A stretch of 64,000 nt of DNA from Bacteroides intestinalis (GCF_003464595.1 NZ_QRZF01000011.1:112932-176931); one strand, 5' to 3'; shown: positions 33,365 to 43,040, numbered from the stretch's first letter. Notes: generated by a model not told the origin, from the letters alone. Made by a program: numbers and translations.

Positions 33365-35290
33365 TTACTTCTTATTTTTGTACCAATTCGTATTTGATGT
33401 TCCTTTTGATTTTACCCAACCAATAAAATCAGGATAGGTATCATAAATCTTCACACCTTCCGTAGGAATACTAAAATCGAGAATAGGAAGATTGATAGCA
33501 AATGGCATGATGTCCACTTCTTCTCCATAGCGGGTGATATAATAAATACCTTCATCGACATTCGACATATCATCACTCGTATTAAAGAATGACTTATCAG
33601 CTTTATCCGTAGGTGCATAATTTACCAAATGCACTTCCCTGCTTCTACCATTAACGAATATAAAAGGATTATAAGGAGGCATCACCTGACTTAACTCCAC
33701 ATCTGCCAATTCAATGGTAACGGTAAATTTCTGATTTAAAACACTCTTAATATTATCAAACAAGATAACAGTAGGATGTGATTGATCTGTCTCTATTTTC
33801 CAACCGTCAGGACCTGAAACCTCAATACTCATTACCCTCTCAGGAGTCAGATTATGGAGTTGATATCCAAAACCACAGATATGTGTACCTCCACTATGAA
33901 TGGGAGTAAACTCATCTACTATTTTATAAATTTTGCTGCTTACAACATTCCGGTAAAGAGTAGATTGATAAGTCATCATCACATCATTCATATCATAATC
34001 TCTTTGCGCCGGCCATTGGTCTTCGTAAGCTAAAGTTCCCTTATAGGTAGTGGTAACATTGCTAGGAGGATCTACCGGAGGCAATTCCGGACCACCCGGA
34101 TCAATAGCATTTGCTTCTGCAATCTTCAGATAGAAGGTGGCATCACAATAATCAAAATCTACATTATCCTCAAAACCTATAGCTACAATCTGATCCGTAC
34201 CTCCATCACGCAAAGCTACTACCCGCTGTGAATTATCATAATTCATAGTACTATATGAATAACGAATTCCAATACCTTTCAAAATATCACCAGATTTAAA
34301 TGCATTTGCCTGCAAAGACCACCCAACAGTAACACCAGCAGGAAATTTATCCTCAAATTTCTGCTCAACTTCATTCCAATATTTAAGTTTCACCTCATGT
34401 CCACACAGTAACGATCCTGCACGCTCTCCACCAGAAAGTTTAGAAATAGGAGAAGCATTGGGGAATGCAATCACTTTTTGAACTGTTTCCGGAGTAGGAA
34501 CAGTTCCTGATTTATAAGTGAAATATCCTACTGTATTGTTAAAACTGGCACTACTTGCAACAAAAACAAGGCTCAGCTCTGTATCTTTGATTATTTTAAT
34601 TTCAGAAGTAGTATTATTATTGAGCCATTCAGGATGTAAATCTTTAATTTTTTTTCCACTGATATTACTATATGTACTCCGAATACTATATAAGATTTCT
34701 GCCGGTGGCGCACTCAAGGTAGCCTCCATATTATTGGGCATGCCGTATCCATCCCAGTCTACACCAGGCATAAGCATCCAATCATCCAAATAATTATGGC
34801 CACCAGTCGTTGTGCCCCTTGTCTTGGTTTGCAGCGATGCAATGTACGCGCTCTGATTATAGCTTATCTCACCATTAGAAATAGTCAACTTAACCGGTGA
34901 AATAGCACCTAAATAATCAGTGTAGAGCCATACTTCCGTAATGTCTGAAGGGATTTCAACCGTACCTGAATATCGTCCTTTCTTGTCAGTAGGAGCCGAG
35001 TAAACAGGGGACAGTGATTCATCTTTTATCCATGAATCATTTTCTTCCCTCATAGGGTCTTGACTATAAAGGTCAAAAGTGATATAATAATCACTTGTAA
35101 ACCCGTAGTCCACATTTACTTTTACCTGCTGCATCATGCTGAAGTCAAAAACTTCCGAAGGCTTGAGAGGGGTATTCTTACCGGTCTCCTCTCCTCCTCC
35201 CTGATACACATCTCTATCCGTGCAGCTACCCAGTAGAAGCACTGACATAAGGGACAGGAACACAATCTGTTTCATCTTTCGTTGTTTCAT
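33365..35290 (-). CDS. LruC domain lipoprotein
   Basis: A 641-residue protein with a signal peptide and lipobox (LLLGSC, C23). The C-terminal third contains the LruC signature WPAQRDYDMNDVMM. The middle looks beta-rich. LruC-domain proteins are surface or outer-membrane-associated lipoproteins in Bacteroides and leptospires, with unclear function. A second start, M6 of the long form, is possible. The gene stands alone with its own terminator. Confidence 0.8.
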   Translation of the reverse strand: MKQRKMKQIVFLSLMSVLLLGSCTDRDVYQGGGEETGKNTPLKPSEVFDFSMMQQVKVNVDYGFTSDYYITFDLYSQDPMREENDSWIKDESLSPVYSAPTDKKGRYSGTVEIPSDITEVWLYTDYLGAISPVKLTISNGEISYNQSAYIASLQTKTRGTTTGGHNYLDDWMLMPGVDWDGYGMPNNMEATLSAPPAEILYSIRSTYSNISGKKIKDLHPEWLNNNTTSEIKIIKDTELSLVFVASSASFNNTVGYFTYKSGTVPTPETVQKVIAFPNASPISKLSGGERAGSLLCGHEVKLKYWNEVEQKFEDKFPAGVTVGWSLQANAFKSGDILKGIGIRYSYSTMNYDNSQRVVALRDGGTDQIVAIGFEDNVDFDYCDATFYLKIAEANAIDPGGPELPPVDPPSNVTTTYKGTLAYEDQWPAQRDYDMNDVMMTYQSTLYRNVVSSKIYKIVDEFTPIHSGGTHICGFGYQLHNLTPERVMSIEVSGPDGWKIETDQSHPTVILFDNIKSVLNQKFTVTIELADVELSQVMPPYNPFIFVNGRSREVHLVNYAPTDKADKSFFNTSDDMSNVDEGIYYITRYGEEVDIMPFAINLPILDFSIPTEGVKIYDTYPDFIGWVKSKGTSNTNWYKNKK

Positions 35291-35546
35291 ACCTATATAT
35301 TTTAGTACTGTAATTCGACAAACTCTTATTTGGCTACAAATATAAATAGAAATAACAAGATATACAACTTTTGGTTCAAATAAAAAAATAGCATATACAA
35401 GTTATAAAGAAATGAATATAACAAAATATACAAGTTTATTAGAAAGAAGAGGGATTCGATGAGAGTTTCTCAGATAAAGGCGGAAAAAGCTGATAAATTC
35501 AAAATATAGCCTCTTTTAAAAAAACTATATATTATAAAAAAACAAA
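35291..35546. other. AT-rich intergenic region, no gene seen
   Basis: The gap between the LruC start and the aldolase terminator holds the LruC leader and AT-rich sequence. I see no open frame with coding character and no RNA structure worth calling. Confidence 0.6.
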
Positions 35547-35581
35547 CCATTGGAGTAGCAACAATCTGCCAACTCCAATGG
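35547..35581 (-). terminator. Terminator of the aldolase-kinase operon
   Basis: CCATTGGAGT (35547-35556) and ACTCCAATGG (35572-35581) make a 10-bp stem; on the minus strand it is followed by TTTGTTTTTTT. Confidence 0.85.
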
Positions 35582-35619
35582 TTGTCCCCTTTAAACACCT
35601 TTAAACAAAATGAAATATC

Positions 35620-36288
35620 TTATTTTCTTGCTTCTGCTATATAAGCCAGCGCTTCTTTACATTTTTCAGTAACATAAGCCCAATCTTCTGCAGCAACTTT
35701 ATCGTTCGGGAAGAGTTTTGAGCCCATACCTACGCAGAATACACCTGCTTTAATCCAGGAAGTCAAGTTTTCCTGAGTAGGTTCTACTCCACCGGTCACC
35801 ATCAACTTAGACCAAGGCATCGGAGCCAGCAAACCTTTTACAAGTTTTGCACCGAGAACATCACCCGGGAATATCTTGCAGAGATCGCAGCCTGCTTCTT
35901 GTGCAAAGCCAACTTCCGACACACTTCCGCATCCCGGAGTGTAAGCCACCAGACGACGGTTGCAAATCTTAGCGATTTCAGGATTGAACAACGGACCTAC
36001 AACAAAGTTAGCACCCAATTGTAAATAAAGGGCAGCCGTTGCAGGATCTACAATAGAACCCACACCCATTGCCATTTCAGGACATTCTTTTGCTGCAAAC
36101 TTCACAACTTCTGCAAATACTTCATGAGCAAAGTCGCCACGATTGGTAAATTCGAATGCACGAACACCACCTTCGTAACAAGCTTTCACTACTTTTTTTG
36201 CAACTTCTGCATCTTTATGGTAAAATACAGGAACCATGCCGGTTGAACCAATTTTGTTCAGCACAGCTATTTTATCAAACTTTGCCAT
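35620..36288 (-). CDS. eda: 2-keto-3-deoxy-6-phosphogluconate aldolase
   Basis: A 222-residue class I aldolase of the KHG/KDPG family. The Schiff-base lysine is K138 in DLCKIFPGD, and the catalytic glutamate is E46 in AFEFTNR. It splits KDPG into pyruvate and glyceraldehyde 3-phosphate, the last step of uronate breakdown. It is downstream of the kinase in the same leftward operon, 18 bp apart. The pair matches the kdgK-eda arrangement. Confidence 0.9.
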   Translation of the reverse strand: MAKFDKIAVLNKIGSTGMVPVFYHKDAEVAKKVVKACYEGGVRAFEFTNRGDFAHEVFAEVVKFAAKECPEMAMGVGSIVDPATAALYLQLGANFVVGPLFNPEIAKICNRRLVAYTPGCGSVSEVGFAQEAGCDLCKIFPGDVLGAKLVKGLLAPMPWSKLMVTGGVEPTQENLTSWIKAGVFCVGMGSKLFPNDKVAAEDWAYVTEKCKEALAYIAEARK

Positions 36289-36306
36289 TTTCTTATGATT
36301 ATTTTT

Positions 36307-37332
36307 TTAGCGTTGAACACGTCCACTTGCGTCACCACCAGCCAGTGATTCAACTTCTTCTACAGATACCAGATTAAAGTCACCATTGATAGTATGCTTC
36401 AATGCAGAAGCGGCTACTGCAAATTCAAGAGCTGCGCCCTGATTAGGTTTCGTCAGCAAACCGTGAATGATACCACCAGAGAAAGAGTCACCACCACCTA
36501 CGCGGTCGATAATCGGGTTGATATCATAACGCTTGGATTCGTAGAATTCTTCACCATTATAAATCATTGCCTTCCAGCCATTGTGACTTGCAGAGAATGA
36601 TTCACGCAAAGTAGAGATTACATATTTAAAGCCGAATTCTTTAGCCATTGCCTTGAAAATACCTTTGTATCCTTCAGCATCCGTCTTTCCGCCTTCTACG
36701 TCAGCATCGGGTTTAAAGCCCAAGCAGAGTTCTGCATCTTCTTCATTACCAATACAAACATCTACGTACTGCATCAAAGGCTTCATGATAGACTGAGCTT
36801 TCTCTTTTGTCCAGAGTTTCTTACGGAAGTTGAGGTCAACAGAAACCGTAACACCGTGACGTTTTGCAGCTTCACAAGCCAATTTGGTAAGTTCGGCAGC
36901 TTTATCAGAGATAGCAGGAGTAATACCTGACCAGTGGAACCAATCGGCACCTTCCATGATGGCATCGAAGTCGAAATCAGCTGCATCAGCTTCAGCGATA
37001 GCAGAATGTGCACGGTCGTAGATAACTTTGCTGGGACGCATGGAAGCACCTGTTTCAAGATAATAGATACCCACGCGATCGCCGCCACGGGCAATGAAAT
37101 CTGTTTTTACACCATATTTGCGCAATGCATTTACAGCAGATTGTCCGATTTCGTGTTTCGGCAATTTAGTCACAAAGTAAGCATCATGTCCGTAATTGGC
37201 ACAGCTGACAGCAACGTTTGCTTCACCACCGCCATATACTACGTCAAATGAATCAGACTGAACAAAACGAGTGTTTCCCGGAGTGGACAGTCTCAACATG
37301 ATCTCGCCTAATGTAACGACTTTCTTTCCCAT
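36307..37332 (-). CDS. kdgK: 2-keto-3-deoxygluconate kinase (PfkB family)
   Basis: A 341-residue sugar kinase. The N-terminus (GEIMLRLSTPGNTRFV, then YGGGEANVAVSCANYG) is the PfkB sugar-binding part, and GGGDSFSGGIIHG near residues 275-290 holds the catalytic Asp and anion hole. It phosphorylates 2-keto-3-deoxygluconate, giving the substrate of the adjoining aldolase. Its promoter box (TATCTTTG on the minus strand, 37473-37480) overlaps an operator palindrome, so repression by the divergent LacI-type regulator is likely. Confidence 0.88.
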   Translation of the reverse strand: MGKKVVTLGEIMLRLSTPGNTRFVQSDSFDVVYGGGEANVAVSCANYGHDAYFVTKLPKHEIGQSAVNALRKYGVKTDFIARGGDRVGIYYLETGASMRPSKVIYDRAHSAIAEADAADFDFDAIMEGADWFHWSGITPAISDKAAELTKLACEAAKRHGVTVSVDLNFRKKLWTKEKAQSIMKPLMQYVDVCIGNEEDAELCLGFKPDADVEGGKTDAEGYKGIFKAMAKEFGFKYVISTLRESFSASHNGWKAMIYNGEEFYESKRYDINPIIDRVGGGDSFSGGIIHGLLTKPNQGAALEFAVAASALKHTINGDFNLVSVEEVESLAGGDASGRVQR

Positions 37333-37462
37333 AATCTTATTTATTTTTTAATATGTGATTAATTTAGAACTTTCAATTTGTCATTTTAGAGCCAAAAACA
37401 GCCTTAATCACCTGATACTATGGAGAGTAAACTAAAATACGGTTCGTTCTTCATAGCCTTCG

Positions 37463-37556
37463 TGTGCGGGCACAAAGATACAACAATTTTCGTAATTACA
37501 AAAATTGTCATATATTTGTGCTGAAAATATTAAGATTATTATTGTGTGCGAACACA
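37463..37556. promoter_or_regulatory. Divergent promoters with two LacI-type operators
   Basis: TGTGCGGGCACA (37463-37474) is a perfect palindrome apart from its centre, and TGTGCGAACACA (37545-37556) is a one-mismatch copy. They are 82 bp apart, about eight turns, so looping is possible. The first abuts the minus-strand -7 box (37473-37480; TTTG at 37502-37499), which serves the kinase. The second lies just after the plus-strand TATATTTG (37511-37518), which serves the regulator. The site is probably the target of the LacI-type protein encoded next door. Confidence 0.75.
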
Positions 37557-37589
37557 TGGTAAATTATAAATCGTCAAATTGTAATTGAT

Positions 37590-38648
37590 ATGGGGTCTGA
37601 AAGAATACGTATTAAAGATATCGCCAAAATGGCGGATGTATCAGTGGGGACAGTAGATCGTGTGATACACGGCCGTAGTGGTGTGTCGGAAGCCAGCCGG
37701 AAACGGGTGGAAGAAATCCTGAAGCAACTGGATTACCAGCCTAATATGTACGCCAGTGCACTGGCATCCAACAAGAAATACGCATTCTCCTGCCTGCTGC
37801 CGCAACATGAGGAAGGCGAATACTGGACTGCGGTAGAAGCCGGCATTCACGATGCACTGATAGCATATTCGGATTTCAATATCTCCGTAGACCTCTCCTT
37901 TTATGATCCGTTTGATTATCATTCATTCGTAGATGTTGCCCAAGGCATCCTGGAACAGGAACCCGACGGAGTCATGTTTGCCCCCACCGTTCCGCAACAT
38001 ACGAAATCTTTCACAGAGGAATTGAACCGACGTTCTACACCTTATATATATATAGACTCAAATCTGAAAGATCAACCCGCCCTTTCCTTCTTTGGACAGA
38101 ATTCTCACCAAAGCGGATACTTCGCCGCAAAAATGATGATGCTACTTGCAGGAAGCGAGCAGGAAGTAGTAATCTTCCGCAAGATAAACGAGGGTATTGT
38201 GGGATCTAACCAGCAGGAACGCCGCGAAATCGGTTTCCGGGAGTATATGTTGAAGCATCACCCCCACTGCCGCATTTGGGAATTGGACTTACATGCCAAG
38301 CGGGACAGTGATGATGCACAGATGCTGGACGATTTTTTCAGAAAACATCCGAATGTAAAGAATGGTATCACTTTCAATTCAAAAGTGTATATCGTTGGAG
38401 AGTACTTGTTGAAACAAGGAAAAACAGCTTTTAATCTGATGGGGTATGACTTGCTGGAACGTAACGTGAAATGCCTGATGGAGGGCAGCGTATCTTTCCT
38501 CATAGCCCAACAGCCGGAGTTACAGGGATTCGACGGAATCAAGGCACTATGTGATTACCTGATTTTCAAAAAGGAAGTTCCAAGAGAGAACTTTATGCCG
38601 ATTGACTTGTTGACGAAGGAAAATATTGAATTTTATCATCATAAATAA
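37590..38648 (+). CDS. LacI-family transcriptional regulator
   Basis: A 352-residue regulator. The N-terminal HTH (IRIKDIAKMADVSVGTVDRV, residues 5-24) is typical LacI, although VSVGTVDRV is a slight variant. The hinge follows and then a periplasmic-binding-type sensor domain. It is divergent from the kinase-aldolase operon and precedes the dehydratase, so it most likely senses a uronate or keto-deoxy-sugar and controls both units through the intergenic palindromes. The effector is not readable from the sequence. Confidence 0.85.
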   Translation: MGSERIRIKDIAKMADVSVGTVDRVIHGRSGVSEASRKRVEEILKQLDYQPNMYASALASNKKYAFSCLLPQHEEGEYWTAVEAGIHDALIAYSDFNISVDLSFYDPFDYHSFVDVAQGILEQEPDGVMFAPTVPQHTKSFTEELNRRSTPYIYIDSNLKDQPALSFFGQNSHQSGYFAAKMMMLLAGSEQEVVIFRKINEGIVGSNQQERREIGFREYMLKHHPHCRIWELDLHAKRDSDDAQMLDDFFRKHPNVKNGITFNSKVYIVGEYLLKQGKTAFNLMGYDLLERNVKCLMEGSVSFLIAQQPELQGFDGIKALCDYLIFKKEVPRENFMPIDLLTKENIEFYHHK

Positions 38649-38659
38649 TAAGAGTAATT

Positions 38660-40150
38660 ATGGAAACTAAGTACCTTAAAATCAACCCTGCTGATAATGT
38701 AGCTGTAGCTATTGTGACGCTGCCGGCAGGAGAAAAACTCACTGTGGACGGAGTGGAAATCACTCTGAACGAGGAAGTACCCGCCGGACACAAATTTGCA
38801 TTAAAAGATTTTGCAGAGGGCGAAAACGTCATTAAATATGGGTACCCTATCGGCCATGCACGTATGGCCAAGAAACAAGGGGACTGGATGAACGAAAATA
38901 ATATTCAGACAAACTTGGCAGGATTGCTGGACTATACTTACAATCCGACAAGTGTTACGCTGGATATTCCGCACAAAGATCTGACATTCAAAGGGTATCG
39001 CCGCAAAAATGGCGAAGTGGGCATTCGTAACGAGGTTTGGATTATACCGACTGTAGGTTGTGTGAATGGTATCATCAACCAACTGGCCGAAGGTTTGCGC
39101 CGGGAAACAGGCGGTAAGGGTGTGGATGCAATCATGGCTTATCCGCATAATTATGGCTGTTCACAGTTGGGTGACGACCATGAAAATACAAAGAAGATTC
39201 TGCGTGACATGGTATTGCATCCCAATGCCGGCGCAGTTCTGGTAGTGGGCTTGGGTTGTGAAAACAATCAGCCGGATGTATTCCGCGAATTCCTGGGAGA
39301 GTACGATGAAGATCGCGTAAAATTCATGGTTACTCAAAAAGTGGGCGACGAGTACGAAGAAGGTATGGAGTTGCTGCGCGAGCTATACGAAAAAGCAAGC
39401 AAAGACGAGCGCGTGGATGTTCCCCTGAGTGAATTACGCGTGGGTTTGAAGTGCGGTGGTTCGGACGGTTTCTCAGGTATCACAGCCAATCCGTTACTGG
39501 GAATGTTCTCCGACTTCCTGGTGGCACAAGGCGGTACAAGCGTATTGACGGAAGTTCCGGAAATGTTCGGTGCGGAAACCATATTAATGAACCGTTGCCG
39601 CAACGAGGAACTATTTAAAGAAACAGTGAAATTGATTAATGACTTCAAGGAATATTTCCTCTCACATGGCGAACCGGTAGGCGAAAACCCATCTCCGGGA
39701 AACAAAGCGGGAGGCATCTCTACTCTGGAAGACAAGGCACTGGGATGTACACAGAAATGCGGCAAGAGCTATGTGGAAGGCGTATTACCGTATGGTGAAC
39801 GTCTGAGAGTGAAAGGCCTGAACCTGCTGTCGGCACCGGGAAATGACCTTGTTGCTGCCACAGCACTGGCTTCCTGCGGTTGCCACATGGTATTGTTCAC
39901 TACAGGACGCGGAACCCCGTTCGGAACCTATGTACCGACCATGAAGATTTCAACGAACTCCACATTGGCAAAGAACAAACCGGGCTGGATTGATTTCAAC
40001 GCAGGAGTCATCGTAGAAAATGAACCGATGGAAAAGACTTGCGAACGGTTCATTGATTATATAATCCAGGTAGCAAGCGGCGAATTCGTAAACAACGAAA
40101 AGAAAGGTTATAAGGAAATTGCGATCTTCAAGACAGGAGTAACTTTATAA
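38660..40150 (+). CDS. uxaA: Altronate dehydratase (UxaA)
   Basis: A 496-residue protein with an N-terminal SAF-type domain (about 1-95) and the UxaA catalytic region (from about 115: GYRRKNGEVGIRNEVW, then VVGLGCENNQPD, GLKCGGSDGFSG). It dehydrates D-altronate to 2-keto-3-deoxygluconate, feeding the kinase and aldolase. It lies 11 bp after the regulator, so is probably in its operon. The family also includes galactarate dehydratase, but this length and fusion are those of UxaA. Confidence 0.85.
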   Translation: METKYLKINPADNVAVAIVTLPAGEKLTVDGVEITLNEEVPAGHKFALKDFAEGENVIKYGYPIGHARMAKKQGDWMNENNIQTNLAGLLDYTYNPTSVTLDIPHKDLTFKGYRRKNGEVGIRNEVWIIPTVGCVNGIINQLAEGLRRETGGKGVDAIMAYPHNYGCSQLGDDHENTKKILRDMVLHPNAGAVLVVGLGCENNQPDVFREFLGEYDEDRVKFMVTQKVGDEYEEGMELLRELYEKASKDERVDVPLSELRVGLKCGGSDGFSGITANPLLGMFSDFLVAQGGTSVLTEVPEMFGAETILMNRCRNEELFKETVKLINDFKEYFLSHGEPVGENPSPGNKAGGISTLEDKALGCTQKCGKSYVEGVLPYGERLRVKGLNLLSAPGNDLVAATALASCGCHMVLFTTGRGTPFGTYVPTMKISTNSTLAKNKPGWIDFNAGVIVENEPMEKTCERFIDYIIQVASGEFVNNEKKGYKEIAIFKTGVTL

Positions 40151-40151
40151 A

Positions 40152-40275
40152 GAAAAGAAAGGAAGGGAACCAGTTGACCAGTTGACAAGGAAACAAGGGG
40201 CTGCGCAATGCTTCTGTGCCGCATGGAACCTTGTCCCCTTGTCAACTGGTTAACTCGTCAACTTTCCCTCAAAAC
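40152..40275. repeat. First copy of a ~125-bp direct repeat with internal inverted arms
   Basis: It shares long stretches with 40393-40526: GGAAGG near the start, GGGGCTGCGCAATGCT, the unit TGCCGCATGGAACC, and the end CTTTCCCTCAAAAC. Internally CCAGTTGACAAGG pairs with CCTTGTCAACTGG, so the DNA or RNA can fold into a long hairpin. Nothing in it looks coding. Confidence 0.8.
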
Positions 40276-40320
40276 CCTATAGAAAGAAATTAATTCCGCC
40301 AACGGGTAATTAAGAGATAG

Positions 40321-40357
40321 AGAGCGGGCAAAAACTATTTTGCTCCGCTCTTTGTTT
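40321..40357 (+). terminator. Terminator after the dehydratase region
   Basis: AGAGCGGGCAAAA and TTTTGCTCCGCTCT form a stem around an ACTA loop, followed by TTGTTTTTT. The hairpin overlaps the -33 box of the following promoter. Confidence 0.75.
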
Positions 40358-40369
40358 TTTATAATTTTG
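40339..40369 (+). promoter_or_regulatory. Promoter of the NhaC-type antiporter gene
   Basis: TTTG (40339-40342) and TAATTTTG (40362-40369) are exactly 19 bp apart. The transcript would begin near 40376 and carry the second 125-bp repeat as its leader. Confidence 0.7.
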
Positions 40370-40392
40370 CAACGAATTAATGGCTCATTCTG

Positions 40393-40526
40393 GAAAAGAA
40401 AGGAAGGAAACCAGTTGACAAGGGGACGAGTTAACAAGGGAACAAGGGGGCTGCGCAATGCTCCTATGCCGCATGGAACCTTGTCCCCTTGTCAACTGGT
40501 TAACTCGTCAACTTTCCCTCAAAACT
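40393..40526. repeat. Second copy of the ~125-bp repeat
   Basis: It carries the same unit and end (CTTTCCCTCAAAAC), with a GAGTTAACAAGGG insertion relative to the first copy that lets the arms extend (GTTGAC...AACTCGTCAAC). It sits in the leader of the antiporter gene, after its promoter, so it would be part of the 5' transcript. Confidence 0.8.
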
Positions 40527-40536
40527 ATATATTAAG

Positions 40537-41844
40537 ATGACAGATACAACAAATAAACAAAAGGGTGGATGGTGGGCACTAAGCCCGCTGGCAGTATTTT
40601 TATGCCTTTACCTGGTGACGTCACTGATTGTAAATGATTTCTATAAGGTACCCATTACAGTCGCATTTCTTCTGTCATCCTGCTATGCCATTGCACTGAC
40701 GCGCGGACTGAGCCTGGAAAAACGGGTGTATCAATTCTCCGTGGGAGCCAGCAACAAGAATATCATATTGATGATATGGATATTCATTCTTGCCGGAGCC
40801 TTTGCCCAAAGTGCCAAACAAATGGGAGCAATCGACGCCACAGTAAACCTCACCCTGAGTATTCTGCCGGATAACCTGCTACTGGCAGGTATTTTTATAG
40901 CCGCATGTTTCATTTCACTTTCCATAGGCACCAGTGTGGGAACAATTGTAGCCCTCACCCCTGTAGCCATCGGATTAGCGGAAAAGACCGGCATCGACCT
41001 GCCATATATGGTTGCCATTGTAGTGGGCGGTTCATTCTTCGGAGATAATCTTTCGTTTATTTCGGATACCACCATAGCTTCCACCAAGACACAGGATTGC
41101 GTGATGCGGGACAAATTTCGCGTAAATTTCATGATTGTGGTTCCGGCAGCACTGATTGTGCTCTGCATCTATATATTCCAGGGATTGTCCATCACAGCTC
41201 CTGCACAAACACAAGAGATAGAATGGATAAAGGTTATCCCCTACCTCATCGTGCTGGGCACAGCAGTGGCAGGTGTGAATGTAATGTTAGTCCTTCTCTT
41301 GGGTATACTGAGTACAGGTATCATCGGTATCTTCACAAGCGAAACAGACCTGAGCACAGCTTTCTTCGACTGGTTCGGTTCCATGGGAACCGGCATCACA
41401 GGAATGGGTGAACTGATTATCATCACCCTGCTTGCCGGCGGTATGCTGGAAACAATCCGCTACAATGGCGGAATCGACTTCATCATCTCCCGCCTGACGC
41501 GCCATGTAAAAGGCAAACGAGGAGCAGAACTGAGCATCGCCGCACTTGTCAGCATTGCCAACCTCTGTACGGCAAACAACACCATCGCCATTATTACCAC
41601 CGGACCGATAGCCAAAGACATTGCCCAACGTTTCCACCTGGATCGCCGGAAGACAGCCAGCATCCTGGACACATTCTCCTGCCTGGTGCAAGGCATCATT
41701 CCTTACGGTGCGCAACTACTCATTGCCGCCGGATTGGCAGGCATCTCTCCCATCAGTATCATCGGCAGCTTGTACTATCCGTTTACAATGGGAATTTGTG
41801 CATTATTAGCAATATTATTGAGATATCCGAAACGATATTCGTAA
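40537..41844 (+). CDS. nhaC: Na+/H+ antiporter, NhaC family
   Basis: A 435-residue polytopic membrane protein with about 11 hydrophobic segments. The sequence (GTSVGTIVALTPVAIGLAEK, then GGSFFGDNLSFISDTTIAST) carries the NhaC family motifs, including the conserved Asp/Asn residues of the transport site. It exchanges Na+ for H+ across the inner membrane. Link to uronate metabolism is by position only. It has its own promoter. Confidence 0.85.
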   Translation: MTDTTNKQKGGWWALSPLAVFLCLYLVTSLIVNDFYKVPITVAFLLSSCYAIALTRGLSLEKRVYQFSVGASNKNIILMIWIFILAGAFAQSAKQMGAIDATVNLTLSILPDNLLLAGIFIAACFISLSIGTSVGTIVALTPVAIGLAEKTGIDLPYMVAIVVGGSFFGDNLSFISDTTIASTKTQDCVMRDKFRVNFMIVVPAALIVLCIYIFQGLSITAPAQTQEIEWIKVIPYLIVLGTAVAGVNVMLVLLLGILSTGIIGIFTSETDLSTAFFDWFGSMGTGITGMGELIIITLLAGGMLETIRYNGGIDFIISRLTRHVKGKRGAELSIAALVSIANLCTANNTIAIITTGPIAKDIAQRFHLDRRKTASILDTFSCLVQGIIPYGAQLLIAAGLAGISPISIIGSLYYPFTMGICALLAILLRYPKRYS

Positions 41845-42073
41845 ATATTCGCCCATATTCGGCAAAAAATGAAATTATCGCAAAAAAATATGGTAAAAGA
41901 TGATGCATTATTGAAATAGAATGCGTTACTTTGTAGCCGAACAATAAAGAAGTTTATTTGATTTGATTATTTCACGTATGTATTTCCTCTGTATTGAGTA
42001 TTTCCATTTCTGACCTAACAACTTCCAAAAACTTTGTTTATTGAATTATTAATTTATTATTTTATTTAGATTT
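41845..42073. other. Leader region of the RNA-binding protein gene
   Basis: About 230 bp of AT-rich sequence with no gene. A GTTACTTTG near 41927 resembles a -7 box imperfectly, implying a leader longer than 100 nt. Long leaders are common for cold-inducible RNA-binding proteins. Confidence 0.4.
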
Positions 42074-42319
42074 ATGAATTTGTATGTAGGTAACCTGAAT
42101 TACAGGGTTAAAGAATCAGATTTAAGAGAAGTTATGGAAGAGTACGGAACAGTAGACTCAGTAAGAATCATCACTGACCGTGAAACAAGAAGATCTAAAG
42201 GATTCGCATTCATCGAAATGCCGGATTCTTCAGAAGCATCTAACGCTATTAATGCATTGAACGGCGCAGAATACGCAGGTCGTCCGATGGTAGTTAAAGA
42301 AGCATTACCGAAGAATTAA
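42074..42319 (+). CDS. RRM-type RNA-binding protein
   Basis: An 81-residue protein made of one RNA-recognition motif: RNP2 NLYVGNLNY at the start and RNP1 KGFAFIEM in the middle (about residues 43-50). This family binds single-stranded RNA and is often cold induced or globally regulatory in Bacteroides. It is followed immediately by a strong terminator, so is a single-gene unit. Confidence 0.9.
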   Translation: MNLYVGNLNYRVKESDLREVMEEYGTVDSVRIITDRETRRSKGFAFIEMPDSSEASNAINALNGAEYAGRPMVVKEALPKN

Positions 42320-42349
42320 TTATTCTCACGATAATACGTTATTAAAAAG

Positions 42350-42384
42350 AAGGATGGGTTTCTGATGAAATCCATCCTTTTTTT
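42350..42384 (+). terminator. Terminator after the RRM gene
   Basis: AAGGATGGGTTTC (42350-42362) pairs with GAAATCCATCCTT (42367-42379) around a TGAT loop, then a run of T residues. Confidence 0.9.
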
Positions 42385-42395
42385 GTTAGGAACTC

Positions 42396-42426
42396 TTTGT
42401 CAATCAAAATAAAAACCATACCTTTG
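42396..42426 (+). promoter_or_regulatory. Consensus promoter of rpsP
   Basis: TTTG (42396-42399), 19 bp, TACCTTTG (42419-42426): the ideal Bacteroides layout, fitting a highly expressed ribosomal gene. Confidence 0.85.
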
Positions 42427-42485
42427 CAGCCGCTATTACGAGATAGTAGCATAATTCAAATCATTTATTTAAAACATTATTTAAA

Positions 42486-43040
42486 ATGGCAACAAAAATC
42501 AGATTGCAAAGACATGGACGTAAGAGCTACGCTTTCTACTCTATCGTTATTGCAGACGTAAGAGCACCACGTGATGGTAAATTTATTGAGAAGATTGGTA
42601 CGTACAATCCGAACACCAATCCTGCCACAGTAGATTTGAAGTTCGACCGCGCACTTGACTGGGTTATGAAAGGTGCACAACCGACTGACACTGTTCGTAA
42701 CATCTTGTCAAACGAAGGCGTTTACATGAAAAAACACCTCATGGGTGGTGTTACCAAGGGCGCATTTGGCGAAGCTGAAGCAGAAGCTAAATTCGAAGCT
42801 TGGAAGAACAACAAACAAAGCGGTTTGGCTGCTTTGAAAGCTAAAGACGAAGAAGCTAAAAAAGCTGAAGCAAAAGCACGTCTGGAAGCTGAAAAGAAAG
42901 TAAACGCTGAAAAAGCAAAAGCATTGGCTGAAAAGAAGGCTGCTGAAGAAGCAGAAAAAGCTGCCGCTGAAGCTCCTGCTGAAGAGGCAACAGAGACCCC
43001 TGCTGAAGAAGCTCCCGCTGCTGAAGCTGCTGCTGAATAA
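42486..43040 (+). CDS. rpsP: Ribosomal protein S16 with Ala/Glu/Lys-rich tail
   Basis: The first ~90 residues are S16 ([20 protein letters not shown], then [19 protein letters not shown]). They assemble into the 30S subunit. A further ~95 residues form a repetitive tail of Ala, Glu and Lys ([19 protein letters not shown]), predicted as a charged helix, then Pro/Ala/Glu. Such extended S16 occurs in Bacteroidetes. The tail's role is unknown. It is a single-gene unit with strong promoter and terminator. Confidence 0.95.
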   Translation: MATKIRLQRHGRKSYAFYSIVIADVRAPRDGKFIEKIGTYNPNTNPATVDLKFDRALDWVMKGAQPTDTVRNILSNEGVYMKKHLMGGVTKGAFGEAEAEAKFEAWKNNKQSGLAALKAKDEEAKKAEAKARLEAEKKVNAEKAKALAEKKAAEEAEKAAAEAPAEEATETPAEEAPAAEAAAE

